A model generated the notes under the pieces. The model was not told the origin of the DNA. It did not search any database and worked only from the letters and a program-made list of their open reading frames with translations. Of a DNA stretch of 64,000 nucleotides, positions 1-8,096 are shown in pieces; positions within the stretch are counted from its first letter, which is position 1; every line of letters starts with the position of its first letter. This DNA comes from Gemmatimonadaceae bacterium (GTDB taxonomy: Bacteria > Gemmatimonadota > Gemmatimonadetes > Gemmatimonadales > Gemmatimonadaceae): NCBI GenBank assembly GCA_020851455.1, contig JADZCT010000041.1:1-64000 (forward strand). The letters run 5' to 3'. The position numbers were made by a program, and so were the translations under genes.

Positions 1-785
1 ACGGTTCCGCAGTGGTCTTCAATTCTGATGCTCCGCAATCTCAGGTCGCCAGAGACCTACTTTCAGGCCGCATTTCGGGTGCAGTCTCCGTGGTCGATCA
101 AGAACCCCAACGGTGACGATCCGAGCGAAGAGGAGGTCCTCAAGCCCGTGTGCTTCGTGTTCGACTTCGCGCCAACTCGCGCGCTGCGTCAGATCGCCGA
201 CTACGGTGCGGGTCTGTCGCCGGAGACGCCGAACCCGGAGCAGGCGGTCGAGCACCTGAAGACTGGAACCCGCCCTCCGTTTCCGTACTCAGACGTGCGC
301 CTGCTGCCCTACCTGCAGCACTCGCTCTGGTTTCTCCCCAGCGTCGCGGCCTGTCACGCGATGGCCAACCTGCTTGCCGAGAAGCAGAACACCTTCTGGC
401 GCGACTACGAGGTCGTCGTCGCTGCCGGTGCCTCCGCCGGGATCGGACTCAATGCGCTGCCCCCCGTGCGCAAGGCCATCGGCGGCGGGTTTGACAGCAA
501 GACCATCACGCTGTCCTGCGGCAAGCTCACGACCGGCGTCACGGTGCCGCAGTGGTCATCCATCCTCATGCTTCGAAACCTGAAGTCCCCGGAGACCTAC
601 TTTCAGGCCGCCTTCCGCGTTCAGTCGCCGTGGTCCGTCAAGAACCCCAACGGCGACGACCCGAACGAGGAGGAGATCCTCAAGCCCGTCTGCTTCGTGT
701 TCGACTTTGCACCCACGCGCGCGCTGCGGCAGCTCTCGGAATACGGCATCGGCCTGTCGCCAAACGAACCAAACCCCGAGAACGC
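1..785 (+). repeat. Diverged in-frame duplication inside the helicase gene (copies 1-245 and 541-785)
   Basis: Bases 1-245 align to 541-785 without gaps at an offset of exactly 540 bases. In the first 60 aligned bases I count 12 differences, 11 of them at third codon positions, so both copies have evolved as coding sequence. Copy A runs from TVPQW to PNPEQAVEH and copy B from TVPQW to PNPENAVKE. The DNA between them encodes the region that should precede motif V. This is what recombination between two paralogous genes, or an old unequal crossover, would leave. Confidence 0.8.
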
Positions 786-1500
786 CGTCAAGGAACTCGT
801 GTCGTTCCTGCCGGTGCTGGCCTACGACGGGGCGAACATGACGCAGATTGACGCGGGCGGCATCCTCGACATCGCCATGGCTGGCACGTCGGGCACGCTG
901 CTGGCCCGCAAGTGGGAAAGCGCGCTCCTCGTGAACGTGGACAACGACACCCTGCGCCGCATCCTCGACAATCCGGAGGCGATGGCGGCCGTCGAGCGCA
1001 TCGAAGGCTGGCGCTCGCTCGGCGACAACGTCATCGAGACCATCATCAACAAGAGCGAGAAGGTCAAGGAGCTCAAGAAAAAGGCCAGGGACAAGGAGTT
1101 GACGGACAGACAGAAGAAGCAGCTAACTGAGGAAGAGAAGGAGTACAAGTCCAAGCGCAAGCTTGTGCAGGAGAAGCTGATCAAGTTCGCGACGCGCATC
1201 CCGGCGTTCATGTACCTCACCGACTTCCGCGAGAACACCCTGCAGGACGTCATCACCAAGCTGGAGCCGGAGTTGTTCCTGGCCGTTACCGGCCTCACGG
1301 TAAAGGACTTCCACCTGCTCGTGCGTCTCAAGGTGTTCAATACCGAGCAAATGAACCACGCTGTGTTTGCATTTCGGCGGTACGAAGACGCGTCGCTCCG
1401 CTACACGGGGATCGAGAGCCACCCGGGGCTCACGCACTACGGGCTGTACGACACCGTGGTCGCGATGGACGACGCCCCGTCATACGCGACTGCGGGCTGA
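1..1500 (+). CDS. SF2 helicase / restriction-type protein, C-terminal part (5' end off window)
   Basis: The frame is open from base 1 to a stop at 1498-1500, so 499 residues are visible and the N-terminus lies outside. Segments such as ITLSCGKLTTGVTVPQW and SPETYFQAAFRVQSPW look like motifs V and VI of the second RecA domain of a superfamily-2 helicase, of the kind found in type III-like restriction subunits and related defence helicases. The C-terminal part has a Lys/Glu-rich probable coiled coil (about residues 345-390) and no motif I recognise. About 80 residues around motif VI occur twice, 180 residues apart, in the same frame (see the repeat entry). An intact homologue should have this block once, so the gene looks recombined. 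Function as a defence nuclease-helicase is inference; the exact family is not certain. Confidence 0.6.
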   Translation, partial: TVPQWSSILMLRNLRSPETYFQAAFRVQSPWSIKNPNGDDPSEEEVLKPVCFVFDFAPTRALRQIADYGAGLSPETPNPEQAVEHLKTGTRPPFPYSDVRLLPYLQHSLWFLPSVAACHAMANLLAEKQNTFWRDYEVVVAAGASAGIGLNALPPVRKAIGGGFDSKTITLSCGKLTTGVTVPQWSSILMLRNLKSPETYFQAAFRVQSPWSVKNPNGDDPNEEEILKPVCFVFDFAPTRALRQLSEYGIGLSPNEPNPENAVKELVSFLPVLAYDGANMTQIDAGGILDIAMAGTSGTLLARKWESALLVNVDNDTLRRILDNPEAMAAVERIEGWRSLGDNVIETIINKSEKVKELKKKARDKELTDRQKKQLTEEEKEYKSKRKLVQEKLIKFATRIPAFMYLTDFRENTLQDVITKLEPELFLAVTGLTVKDFHLLVRLKVFNTEQMNHAVFAFRRYEDASLRYTGIESHPGLTHYGLYDTVVAMDDAPSYATAG

Positions 1501-1566
1501 CAACACGTTGCAGCTGGCGGCGCTTCACGCCGCAGCTGAACGTGAGCGCTATGGCGACCCAGCCGA

Positions 1567-1962
1567 CTACAGCTCGAGCCTGATGAGGCGCTCCCGAATC
1601 CACTTCGCCATCGCGGCTTCCGTGAGCGACCCGGCCGCGAGCGCTGTCATCGCCTGCACAACCTCCGCTTCCGTCGCGTCGAGGTCCTTCCCGTTCAGCC
1701 CGAGAAAGATCACCGCCATCAAGAACGCAGTCCGCTTGTTCCCATCGTTGAACGGGTGCGCCTTCGAGAGCCCGAACGCGTACGCGGCGGCCAGCGTCGC
1801 CAGATCGGAGTCGGGCTCGTAGTGCGCCTTCTGCTGCGGGCGCGCGAGCGCCGCCTCCAACGCATTCTCGTCGCGGATGCCTGGCAACCCGCCGTGCTCA
1901 CGCAGTTGGTCCAGGTGCGCGGCCTCCACGACGAGGCGCGGTACCCACCGGAGGGCGGGCAT
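1567..1962 (-). CDS. doc: Doc-type death-on-curing toxin (Fic family)
   Basis: This 131-residue protein has the Fic-fold motif HPFNDGNKRTAF at residues 69-80. That is the core used by Fic/Doc enzymes to bind a nucleotide and modify a target; phage P1 Doc phosphorylates EF-Tu. Length and the leading YAFGLSKAHPF match the Doc subfamily rather than larger Fic AMP transferases. The gene starts three bases after the stop of an AbrB-type antitoxin gene, the usual antitoxin-first order of a type II toxin-antitoxin operon. It lies beside IS debris and a rearranged helicase gene, fitting an accessory region. The target cannot be told from sequence. Confidence 0.88.
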   Translation of the reverse strand: MPALRWVPRLVVEAAHLDQLREHGGLPGIRDENALEAALARPQQKAHYEPDSDLATLAAAYAFGLSKAHPFNDGNKRTAFLMAVIFLGLNGKDLDATEAEVVQAMTALAAGSLTEAAMAKWIRERLIRLEL

Positions 1963-1965
1963 CGC

Positions 1966-2196
1966 CTACTTTGCCAGCTCGCGGAGCGCGTTCCGGAACT
2001 TCTTCGCCGCGTGCGCAGCGACCGCGAGGCCAGCCTCGACGTCCGGGTCGTACGGCGTCAGCAGGATGCCCCGATCGGTCTCGACCGCGAGCACCCGGTC
2101 CCCCGCCTCGAGCCGGAGTCGGTCGGCCATATCCTTCGGGATTGTCGCGCCGATCGAGCCGCCGACTTGGCGGAGCGTGAGTTCGCGCACCATCAT
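1966..2196 (-). CDS. AbrB/SpoVT-type antitoxin
   Basis: A 76-residue protein with a swapped-hairpin AbrB DNA-binding fold at the N-terminus (RQVGGSIGATIPKDMADRLRL, then GDRVLAVET) and an acidic-to-basic C-terminal tail that would bind the toxin. It is the first gene of the doc operon and should repress its own promoter and neutralise Doc. The sequence GGAGGCATGATGGTG around the start lets ATG at 2196, ATG at 2193 or GTG at 2190 serve. The GGAGG spacing (7 bases) actually favours the GTG. Classical Doc partners are Phd proteins; an AbrB-family partner is a known but different pairing. Confidence 0.82.
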   Translation of the reverse strand: MMVRELTLRQVGGSIGATIPKDMADRLRLEAGDRVLAVETDRGILLTPYDPDVEAGLAVAAHAAKKFRNALRELAK

Positions 2197-2202
2197 GCCT
2201 CC

Positions 2203-2242
2203 GTAGCACGGGTATGCTACTAATGTAGTATTGTAGTGCTAC
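2203..2242 (-). promoter_or_regulatory. Promoter/operator region of the AbrB-doc operon
   Basis: Directly upstream of the antitoxin start are nested inverted repeats: GTAGCA (2203-2208) with TGCTAC (2215-2220), and GTAGCAC (2203-2209) with GTGCTAC (2236-2242). The minus strand between them reads TACAAT and TACATT, either of which could be a -10 element. Palindromes over the promoter fit autorepression by the antitoxin, which is how such operons are normally controlled. Binding itself is inferred. Confidence 0.55.
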
Positions 2243-2394
2243 TCCGCAAAGAGGCGTGCACCGTAACGATGCCAGGTGCAGGCGGCCGGGCCAGGGTAGC
2301 GGGAGTGCGGCCACGTTTTGTTGGATCGGCCGCAGCACAAGCGAACGTTCGCTCGCAAAATCGAGATCCGTTTCACGCCGGGAGTGCTCTTGCG

Positions 2395-2606
2395 AGAAGG
2401 CTCATCGCATCTGCGTTTGCGTCGCTTGACGGCGTCATGCAAGCGCCCGGCGGGCCAGAAGAAGACCCCACTTGAGGTTTTGCCCTCGGAGGCTGGATGT
2501 TCGCGCATGCGGACGAAAGCATGGACATCTCCGCCGCAGGCTTCGATGGCAAGGATCGCGCACTGGTGCTCGGGCGCAAGACCTATGAAATCTTCGAGGG
2601 GCCTGG
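2395..2606 (+). pseudogene. Dihydrofolate reductase (RibD C-terminal) family gene remnant
   Basis: The frame from 2395 reads RRLIASAFASLDGVMQAPGG, the typical N-terminus of small RibD-domain dihydrofolate-reductase-family proteins. It then meets TGA at 2473-2475 and continues in the same frame with GGWMFAHADESMD and LGRKTYEIFEG. The start codon position holds GCG, one internal codon is a stop, and similarity ends near 2606 where IS3 sequence begins. The gene is therefore broken three ways. The remaining 2243-2394 stretch holds no gene I can support. Confidence 0.72.
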
Positions 2607-2609
2607 GCC

Positions 2610-3370
2610 CCTGATTTCTCCTCAAGGGGGACTCGCGTTCTGACAGCCGTGCGGATCGGGGCCACACTCAAGGGTGGGGGGACCCGATGCGGAAGAGCAA
2701 GTTCAGTCTGGAGCAGATCCTGCAGGCGCTGCGGCAAGCGGAGGCCGGCACGTTCGTCGGCGACATCTGCCGGAAGCTCGGCACCACCGAGGCGACGTTT
2801 TACAGGCGGAAGAAGACGTACGCGGGGCTCGATGTCGGCGAGCTGCGGGAGTTCCGGCAGCTGCGCAAGGAGAACCGCCGGCTCAAGCACGTCGTGGCGG
2901 ACCTGACGCTCGACAAGGCGATTCTCCGCGAGGCGGTCGGAAAAAAGATGGTGAGCCCGCCGGTCGTGCGGTGCGACAACGGCACGGAGTTCACGTCCAC
3001 CGCGCTCGACCACTGGGCGTACTGGAACAAGGTGCAGCTCGACTACAGTCGGCCAGGAAAGCCGGTGGACAATTGCGTCTGCGAGGCCTTCAACGGCAGT
3101 TTGAGGCGAGAGTGTCTCTCGCAACATTGGTTTGCCACGCTCGCCGAGGCCCAGCTGGTGCTGGATGCCTGGCGGCAGGACTACAACGATCACCGGCCCC
3201 ACACCACGTTGGGGCTCCAACCGCCGACCGTCTACCGACGCGCCGGCATCTTCGAACCTCGATCTGTGCGGGCGATCAACCAGCGGCTACTTCTGGAGGA
3301 AAGTCGGGGGACCAGGCCCGGGCGATCAACTAGCGGCTACTTCTGGAGGACATTCGGGGGACCAGGCCGT
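2610..3370 (+). mobile_element. IS3-family element, internally deleted remnant
   Basis: The element consists of an orfA with a standard leader, joined directly to the last third of an orfB, then two copies of what looks like the right-end sequence. It sits between a truncated dihydrofolate-reductase-family gene on the left and the tail of a membrane protein on the right, so it or a linked deletion broke both. I could not find a convincing pair of terminal inverted repeats or a target duplication, so the limits are approximate (left end within about 2605-2640). Confidence 0.7.
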
Positions 3371-3457
3371 CAAGTGCATTCCAGGTTTGCAAAAATGGAG
3401 ACTCGGCTCGCGCCGCCAACATTGGCCACCGGCTTGCGCGCTTCGAAGCGCGGATGA
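2687..3457 (+). pseudogene. IS3 transposase, orfA fused to 3' part of orfB by deletion
   Basis: Residues 1-86 are a complete IS3-type OrfA: helix-turn-helix (QILQALRQAEAGTFVGDICR) and a leucine-zipper-like tail ending DLTLDKAILREAVGKKM. The next residue jumps to the late part of OrfB, with CDNGTEFTS (second catalytic Asp) and CEAFNGSLRREC (catalytic Glu). The whole N-terminal half of OrfB, including the first catalytic Asp, is missing. A normal element makes OrfAB by frameshifting; here the deletion fused the two in one frame, giving a 256-residue open frame that cannot be an active transposase. The last 50 or so residues are read through the IS end. Confidence 0.85.
3271..3370 (+). repeat. 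Two tandem 50-bp copies at the IS3 right side
   Basis: 3271-3320 and 3321-3370 are near-identical 50-base units. Each contains GCGGCTACTTCTGGAGGA and CGGGGGACCAGGCC, with only a few substitutions between them. This resembles a duplicated right terminus of the element, which can arise when an IS recombines or inserts next to another copy. Confidence 0.75.
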
Positions 3458-3531
3458 CGCGGTGGATGTTCTTGTTCTGGACCGGGACGATGGCGGGCGC
3501 CGCGGTGACGATCATGGCGATCGTCAGGTAG
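3382..3531 (+). pseudogene. C-terminal remnant of a small coiled-coil/membrane protein
   Basis: Downstream of the IS the frame ending at 3529-3531 reads IGHRLARFEARMTRWMFLF then WTGTMAGAAVTIMAIVR. That is an amphipathic helix followed by one membrane helix, as at the C-terminus of DUF1640-like bacterial proteins. There is no start codon in suitable context, and the upstream part is replaced by IS sequence. Its stop overlaps the stop region of the convergent oxidoreductase gene. Confidence 0.4.
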
Positions 3532-4834
3532 TGCGGTCCACCTGAACGTACTTCGCCCATGCGTTGTTCATCGCGAAGACCAGCGGCTTGCCGAGCAATC
3601 CTTCCAGCGAAAGCGGAACGAAGAACGGACGGGTTGGCCTGAAGTAGTGATAGTAGTGATGGTCTTCCTGGTTGCCGGGGTCCAGTACATGGCGGGCGGC
3701 AAAGTCTCCGCAGAACGCCGCCCACGGCAGCCCGACGCAACCCAGCACGAAGTGCAGCCAGGGCGATTTCTCGTCGCGAAGGACGGTCGGCAGGAGGTCG
3801 CGCGTGGTGTCGATCAGCCCGGGCCAGTACTGCACGAACCGCACGCGACTCAACGCCGGGAATGCGTTGCGAAAGCCGTTCACGACCCTGTTTATCACGC
3901 GGGTTGACTGCAGGGCCTGGAGCGAGAAGGTCGTGGGCGCGCTTCCCCCGCCCAGCAGCAGGCGGTTGTCTCCCGTGAGCCGGAAGTAACTGTAGACGAG
4001 ATCCGAGTCCCAGCACTGGAACCGATCACCGGGAAACATCTCCATGACTTCACGGTCGCCCAGAGGCTCGCTTATGGAGAGGAAGGTCTGCGCGTGGAAG
4101 ACATTGTCGGCGTGCGGGGTCAGAGACCGGGGAAGCTTATCGGCGCAGACGATCACCTCCGCGGCGCGAACGCTGCCCAGGTGCGTGCGGACCAGGTGGT
4201 CGCCGATCTCGACCACCTCGCTGCTCTCGTGCACGACGACGCCGTGGTCGAGCAGGACGCGCTTAGCCTGCTGGGCGAATCGCAGTGCGTCTATGCCCCA
4301 CGTTTCCGAGTAGCGGATGCCGCCGGAGTAGGCGTCGGAGCCAATCACGCGCGGCAGTTCCTCCTTCGAGTACACGGTTGACTCGAACCCGAGTGCGCTC
4401 CGCGATTCTGCTTCCTCGCGAACGGCCTCGGCGCCGGAGCTTCCCTTGCCAAGGTAGAGACTGTCCTGGCGGTTGAGGTCGCACGAAAACCCGTGTTCCT
4501 GCGCGGTCGCGAGGATGAGCTCGATGCCACGCACCGGTACCGACCAGAGATCCTTGGCGCCGGCCGCGCCGTAGCGACGCATGAGCTGCGAGAGCTCGAG
4601 TTCGGAGTCCGGTGTGAGGAATCCCGCGCTCTTACCGGTCGAGCTGCCGCCGAAGATGTTGCGCTCGACGACCATCACCCGGCGACCCGATTGCATTGCG
4701 CGCAACGCGGCGCAGATACCCGCCATTCCCGCGCCGACGACTACGAGGTCGGCTTCGTGATCGCCCGTCAGCGGAGGCGAGGCTGGCTGCTGTACGCCCA
4801 GCAGCGTGGTGTACCACCAGTTCTGGAGAAACAT
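3524..4834 (-). CDS. FAD-dependent amine/amino-acid oxidoreductase (DadA family)
   Basis: A 436-residue protein with an N-terminal Rossmann dinucleotide-binding motif (VVVGAGMAGICAALRAMQSG, about residues 31-50), an acidic strand end (VVER) and the GGSSTGKSAGFLTPDSE segment typical of DadA-like flavoenzymes. It most resembles gamma-glutamylputrescine oxidase and D-amino-acid dehydrogenase relatives, which oxidise C-N bonds and reduce a quinone or O2; the substrate is not predictable. I place the start at the ATG at 4834, giving MFLQNWWYTTLLG after a GGAG, rather than the ATG 39 bases upstream, which has no ribosome site. It has its own transcription context, separated from the upstream propeller gene by a GC-rich hairpin. 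Confidence 0.85.
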   Translation of the reverse strand: MFLQNWWYTTLLGVQQPASPPLTGDHEADLVVVGAGMAGICAALRAMQSGRRVMVVERNIFGGSSTGKSAGFLTPDSELELSQLMRRYGAAGAKDLWSVPVRGIELILATAQEHGFSCDLNRQDSLYLGKGSSGAEAVREEAESRSALGFESTVYSKEELPRVIGSDAYSGGIRYSETWGIDALRFAQQAKRVLLDHGVVVHESSEVVEIGDHLVRTHLGSVRAAEVIVCADKLPRSLTPHADNVFHAQTFLSISEPLGDREVMEMFPGDRFQCWDSDLVYSYFRLTGDNRLLLGGGSAPTTFSLQALQSTRVINRVVNGFRNAFPALSRVRFVQYWPGLIDTTRDLLPTVLRDEKSPWLHFVLGCVGLPWAAFCGDFAARHVLDPGNQEDHHYYHYFRPTRPFFVPLSLEGLLGKPLVFAMNNAWAKYVQVDRTT

Positions 4835-4876
4835 GGATCTCCGGAATACAACGGTATCGCAAGCGATGCGCAAGCA

Positions 4877-4906
4877 AGCGGGCGCCCGATCCCCTGGGCG
4901 CCCGCT
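4877..4906 (-). terminator. GC-rich hairpin after the propeller gene
   Basis: AGCGGGCGCCC (4877-4887) pairs perfectly with GGGCGCCCGCT (4896-4906) across an 8-base loop. Read on the minus strand it lies 27 bases after the stop of the propeller gene and is followed by TTGCTTGC, a weak T-tract. Termination or mRNA 3'-end protection is the likely role. Confidence 0.5.
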
Positions 4907-4933
4907 CCCTTCCGGCCCCTCACCAGAGGCCGC

Positions 4934-7900
4934 CTACTTCTCGCTCCTCCAGACGTCCTCGAGCACACGCACCGACTTGCTCATGGCCTTGCCGTTCACC
5001 GTGAGCGTAACCGTGTATGTGCCTGGCTGGACGCCGCCGCCAAACCCGCCGCGGCCACCGCCACCGAACCCGCCGAATCCGCCTGCCTGCGGGTTGGGTC
5101 CGCACCCGGTGTACGGAGCCGCGGCAGCCGCACCGCCGCGTCCGCCAGCGCCGCGCCCGCCGCCGCCCTGCCCGGCAAGCAACGGCGAGGTGAGCGACCA
5201 CTGGACGCGATTGATGCCCGCGCTTGTCGCGACGTCGCCGGAACAGAGCTCGCGGCCCTGGTTGTCGCTGATGGCGAGCTTTGCAGAGCTTGCGGCATTC
5301 TTCAGGTAGTAGTTGATGGAGGTGCCGCGTGGGGCGTTCTCACCCTCCCAGCGCTTCTGGCCCGCAACCTGCGGGTTGTCGGTCCGGTCGTTGACGTACG
5401 CAACGGCGTCGCGGATGTCAAAGAGGTGAGCGTCCTCGTTCCGCACCTTCGGCGTCAACTGCTGCAGCGCCGTGATGTCGTCGGCGATGAGCACCGAGCG
5501 CCCGTGCGTGCCGACGATCAGGTCGCCGTCACGCGGATGCACGAGGATATCGTCGGTGCGGACCGTGGGATAGTTGTTCATGAACTTCTCCCAGCTCTGC
5601 CCGCGATTCAACGAAATGAAGAGGCCGAACTCCGTGCCCACGTAGAGCAGGTCAGGGTTCTTGGGATCCTCGCGAACCACCTGCACGTTCCCGTAGGCCG
5701 GCAGGTTCGCCGAGATGCTGCGGAAGGTCGCGCCGTAGTCGGTGGTCACGAACACGTACGGTCGCAGGTCATCGCTCCGGTGCCCGTCCACGGCCACATA
5801 CGCCGTGGCTGCGTCGAAGTGCGACGGGTCAATACGCGAAATCCAGTAGGGGTTGTCGCCCGTGAGCGCGCCGGAAGGCAGGCCCGCAAGGTTCTTGCCG
5901 ACTTCTGTGAAGGTTGCTCCGTTGTCGCGGCTCACCTGGAGGTTGCCGTCGTCCGTGCCGGCCCAGACGATGCCCGCGCGGGCCGGAGATTCCGCGATGG
6001 CTATGATCGTCGAGTACGACGCTACGCCATCGTTCTTCGACAGTTGCTGCTTGTTTCCGGCGACTCCCATCAGCGAGATCTTGCAGCGGTCCACCGCCTT
6101 CGTGAGGTCGGCGCTCTGGGTGTACGCATCGCCCTGGTTCGTCGAGCGATACACACGCGAGCCGCCATACCAGAGGACGCGCGGGTCATGGGGCGAGAGC
6201 GCGTAGGGTGTGTTCCAGTTGAAGCGCGATCCGTTGCCGCTGTCGGCGTTCAGCACGTTGCCGCGCGGGTTGCCGCCGCGGCCGCCGAAGCCGCCCCCGG
6301 CGCCACGCCCACCTGAAGCGGCCGTAACGATCGAGCCGTCGCGACAGCCGTCCGCGGTGATGTCGGCCGGGCCGCCCTTACCGCCGCCAAGCGGCGAAGG
6401 CCGGATGCTCTGCTGCGCCCCGGTGAGCAGATCGTAACGGCTCGTGTTGCCGTCCTGCGACTCCGTGAAGATGATATTCCACTGCGTGGGATCAACGGCG
6501 GTCTGGAAGCCGTCGCCGCCACCAACGTTGAACCAGTGCTCGTTTCGGATGTTCTTCGAGCTGCGCACACCGCTCGGCCCGCCCCACGAGTCGTTGTCCT
6601 GAAGGCCTGTGTACACCCAGTATGGGCGCCGCATGTCGGCGCTCACCCAGTACGCGAGACCCGTGGCCATCGTATTGACGAAATCCCACGTATAGCCCTG
6701 ATCCCACGAGATGTTGAATCCGCCGTCGTTCCCGATCAGGAGGTGACGCGGGTTCTTCAGGTCTATGTACATCGCGTGCTGGTCCACGTGGCCCGAGGTG
6801 TTGTTGCCACCCGCGGCGTCGAGCGTGGCGAATGTCTTGCCGCCGTCCGTTGACTTTGCCCACGGAAGGCCAGCGACATATACGGTATTCGGGTTGGTCG
6901 GATCCACGCGTACCTGCGAGAAGTACATGGGACGCGAGTTGCAGTTGCTCGTAACGCGCCACGAACCGCCCTTGTTATCGGATCTGTAGAGCCCGCTGCC
7001 GTTCGGATTCAGCTTAGGCGGCTCCTGCGGCGCCGCGGCCGCTCCGCGACCGCCACGCCCTGCGCTTGCGGGCGCGCCGTTGTTGCACCAGTCGAAGCCG
7101 CCGCGGCCGCCACCACCTTCGGCGGCTGGCTGGTCGCCCCCGCCGCTCGTCTCGATCTGTACGTACACCACGCTCGGGTTCGACCGCGAGACATCAATCG
7201 CAAGGCGACCGTACTCGCCGGACGGCAGACCGTTGCCCGTCAGCTTCTTCCATGTGCGGCCGCCGTTCTCCGTCTTCCAGAGCGCGCTTCCCGGCCCGCC
7301 ACCGTTGAAGCAGCAGCCACTGCGGCGGCGCTGGTACGTTGCGGCGTAGAGGATATTCGAATTCGACTGGTCAATCGCTATGTCAGTGGCGCCAGTATTC
7401 TCGTCCACGTAGAGGATCTTGTTCCATGTCTTGCCGCCGTCCGTGGTCGTGTACACGCCTCGGTCGGCGTTGGGGCCGAAGAGGTGGCCCACTGCCGCCA
7501 CGTAGACGGTCTCCGGGTTCTTCGGGTCAATGACGACGCGGCCGATTGACTGCGTGCTGTCGAGGCCCATGCGGGTCCATGTCTTCCCGCCGTCGGTCGT
7601 CTTGTAGATCCCGTCGCCAAACGACGACGTCTGGCGGTTATTCGGCTCGCCGGTGCCGACGTACACGATGTCGGCGTTGCGCGGGTGGATGGCTATGTCG
7701 CCGATTGACGCCGCCGACACCTCGTCGAACACGGGCTGGAACGTCGTTCCGTTGTTCACCGACTTCCACACGCCCCCCGTCGCATAGCCGAGATAGATGA
7801 TGTTCGGGTCCGTCTCGCTGACCTCGATGTCGTCAATGCGGCCGCCCATGGACGCGGGACCGATGGACCGGAAGCGAAAGTTGGAGAGGAGCGGGTTCGC

Positions 7901-7990
7901 CGACTGGTTTATTACCCGTTCCTGCGCCGATGCCGCGAGCGGCAGCGCAACCGCCGCTGCCCAGGCGAGTACACGAACAGATGCACGCAT
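4934..7990 (-). CDS. Exported BNR/VPS10-sortilin-like beta-propeller protein
   Basis: 1018 residues with a clear signal peptide (about 1-22, cut after ASAQ). The body contains many Asp-box/BNR turns spread along its length, for example TTDGGKTW, TENGGRTWKK, STDGGKTFATL, STNQGDAYTQ, SRDNGATFTEVG and SLNRGQSWEKF, as in the ten-bladed VPS10 fold and BNR glycosidase-like proteins. Three Gly/Arg-rich inserts (around residues 290-310, 570-590 and 940-985) interrupt the propeller. Gemmatimonadota and Acidobacteriota encode many such WD40/YVTN/BNR-like proteins, often annotated as glycosyl hydrolases, but no catalytic residues can be assigned. It follows the S9-S9-M19 gene run on the same strand after a 106-base gap. 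Confidence 0.85.
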   Translation of the reverse strand: MRASVRVLAWAAAVALPLAASAQERVINQSANPLLSNFRFRSIGPASMGGRIDDIEVSETDPNIIYLGYATGGVWKSVNNGTTFQPVFDEVSAASIGDIAIHPRNADIVYVGTGEPNNRQTSSFGDGIYKTTDGGKTWTRMGLDSTQSIGRVVIDPKNPETVYVAAVGHLFGPNADRGVYTTTDGGKTWNKILYVDENTGATDIAIDQSNSNILYAATYQRRRSGCCFNGGGPGSALWKTENGGRTWKKLTGNGLPSGEYGRLAIDVSRSNPSVVYVQIETSGGGDQPAAEGGGGRGGFDWCNNGAPASAGRGGRGAAAAPQEPPKLNPNGSGLYRSDNKGGSWRVTSNCNSRPMYFSQVRVDPTNPNTVYVAGLPWAKSTDGGKTFATLDAAGGNNTSGHVDQHAMYIDLKNPRHLLIGNDGGFNISWDQGYTWDFVNTMATGLAYWVSADMRRPYWVYTGLQDNDSWGGPSGVRSSKNIRNEHWFNVGGGDGFQTAVDPTQWNIIFTESQDGNTSRYDLLTGAQQSIRPSPLGGGKGGPADITADGCRDGSIVTAASGGRGAGGGFGGRGGNPRGNVLNADSGNGSRFNWNTPYALSPHDPRVLWYGGSRVYRSTNQGDAYTQSADLTKAVDRCKISLMGVAGNKQQLSKNDGVASYSTIIAIAESPARAGIVWAGTDDGNLQVSRDNGATFTEVGKNLAGLPSGALTGDNPYWISRIDPSHFDAATAYVAVDGHRSDDLRPYVFVTTDYGATFRSISANLPAYGNVQVVREDPKNPDLLYVGTEFGLFISLNRGQSWEKFMNNYPTVRTDDILVHPRDGDLIVGTHGRSVLIADDITALQQLTPKVRNEDAHLFDIRDAVAYVNDRTDNPQVAGQKRWEGENAPRGTSINYYLKNAASSAKLAISDNQGRELCSGDVATSAGINRVQWSLTSPLLAGQGGGGRGAGGRGGAAAAAPYTGCGPNPQAGGFGGFGGGGRGGFGGGVQPGTYTVTLTVNGKAMSKSVRVLEDVWRSEK

Positions 7991-8096
7991 ATGCTTGCTG
8001 TCCTGGTGAGGGATTCGATCGCCTTACGTCACGAATTTCGAGTTCGTTGAAGACGTGCCATGGCGCGCGCTGGCGCTCATGAACATTTCGTGAATA

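Noticed and set aside
2610-3370. Terminal inverted repeats and target duplication of the IS3 element
   Set aside because: The left end (TGATTTCTCC...) and the right end (...CGGGGGACCAGG) do not pair convincingly, so no exact limits are claimed.
4493-6316. A 607-residue plus-strand open frame over the propeller gene
   Set aside because: Same reason: a compositional shadow of a gene with a clear signal peptide and Asp-box repeats on the other strand.
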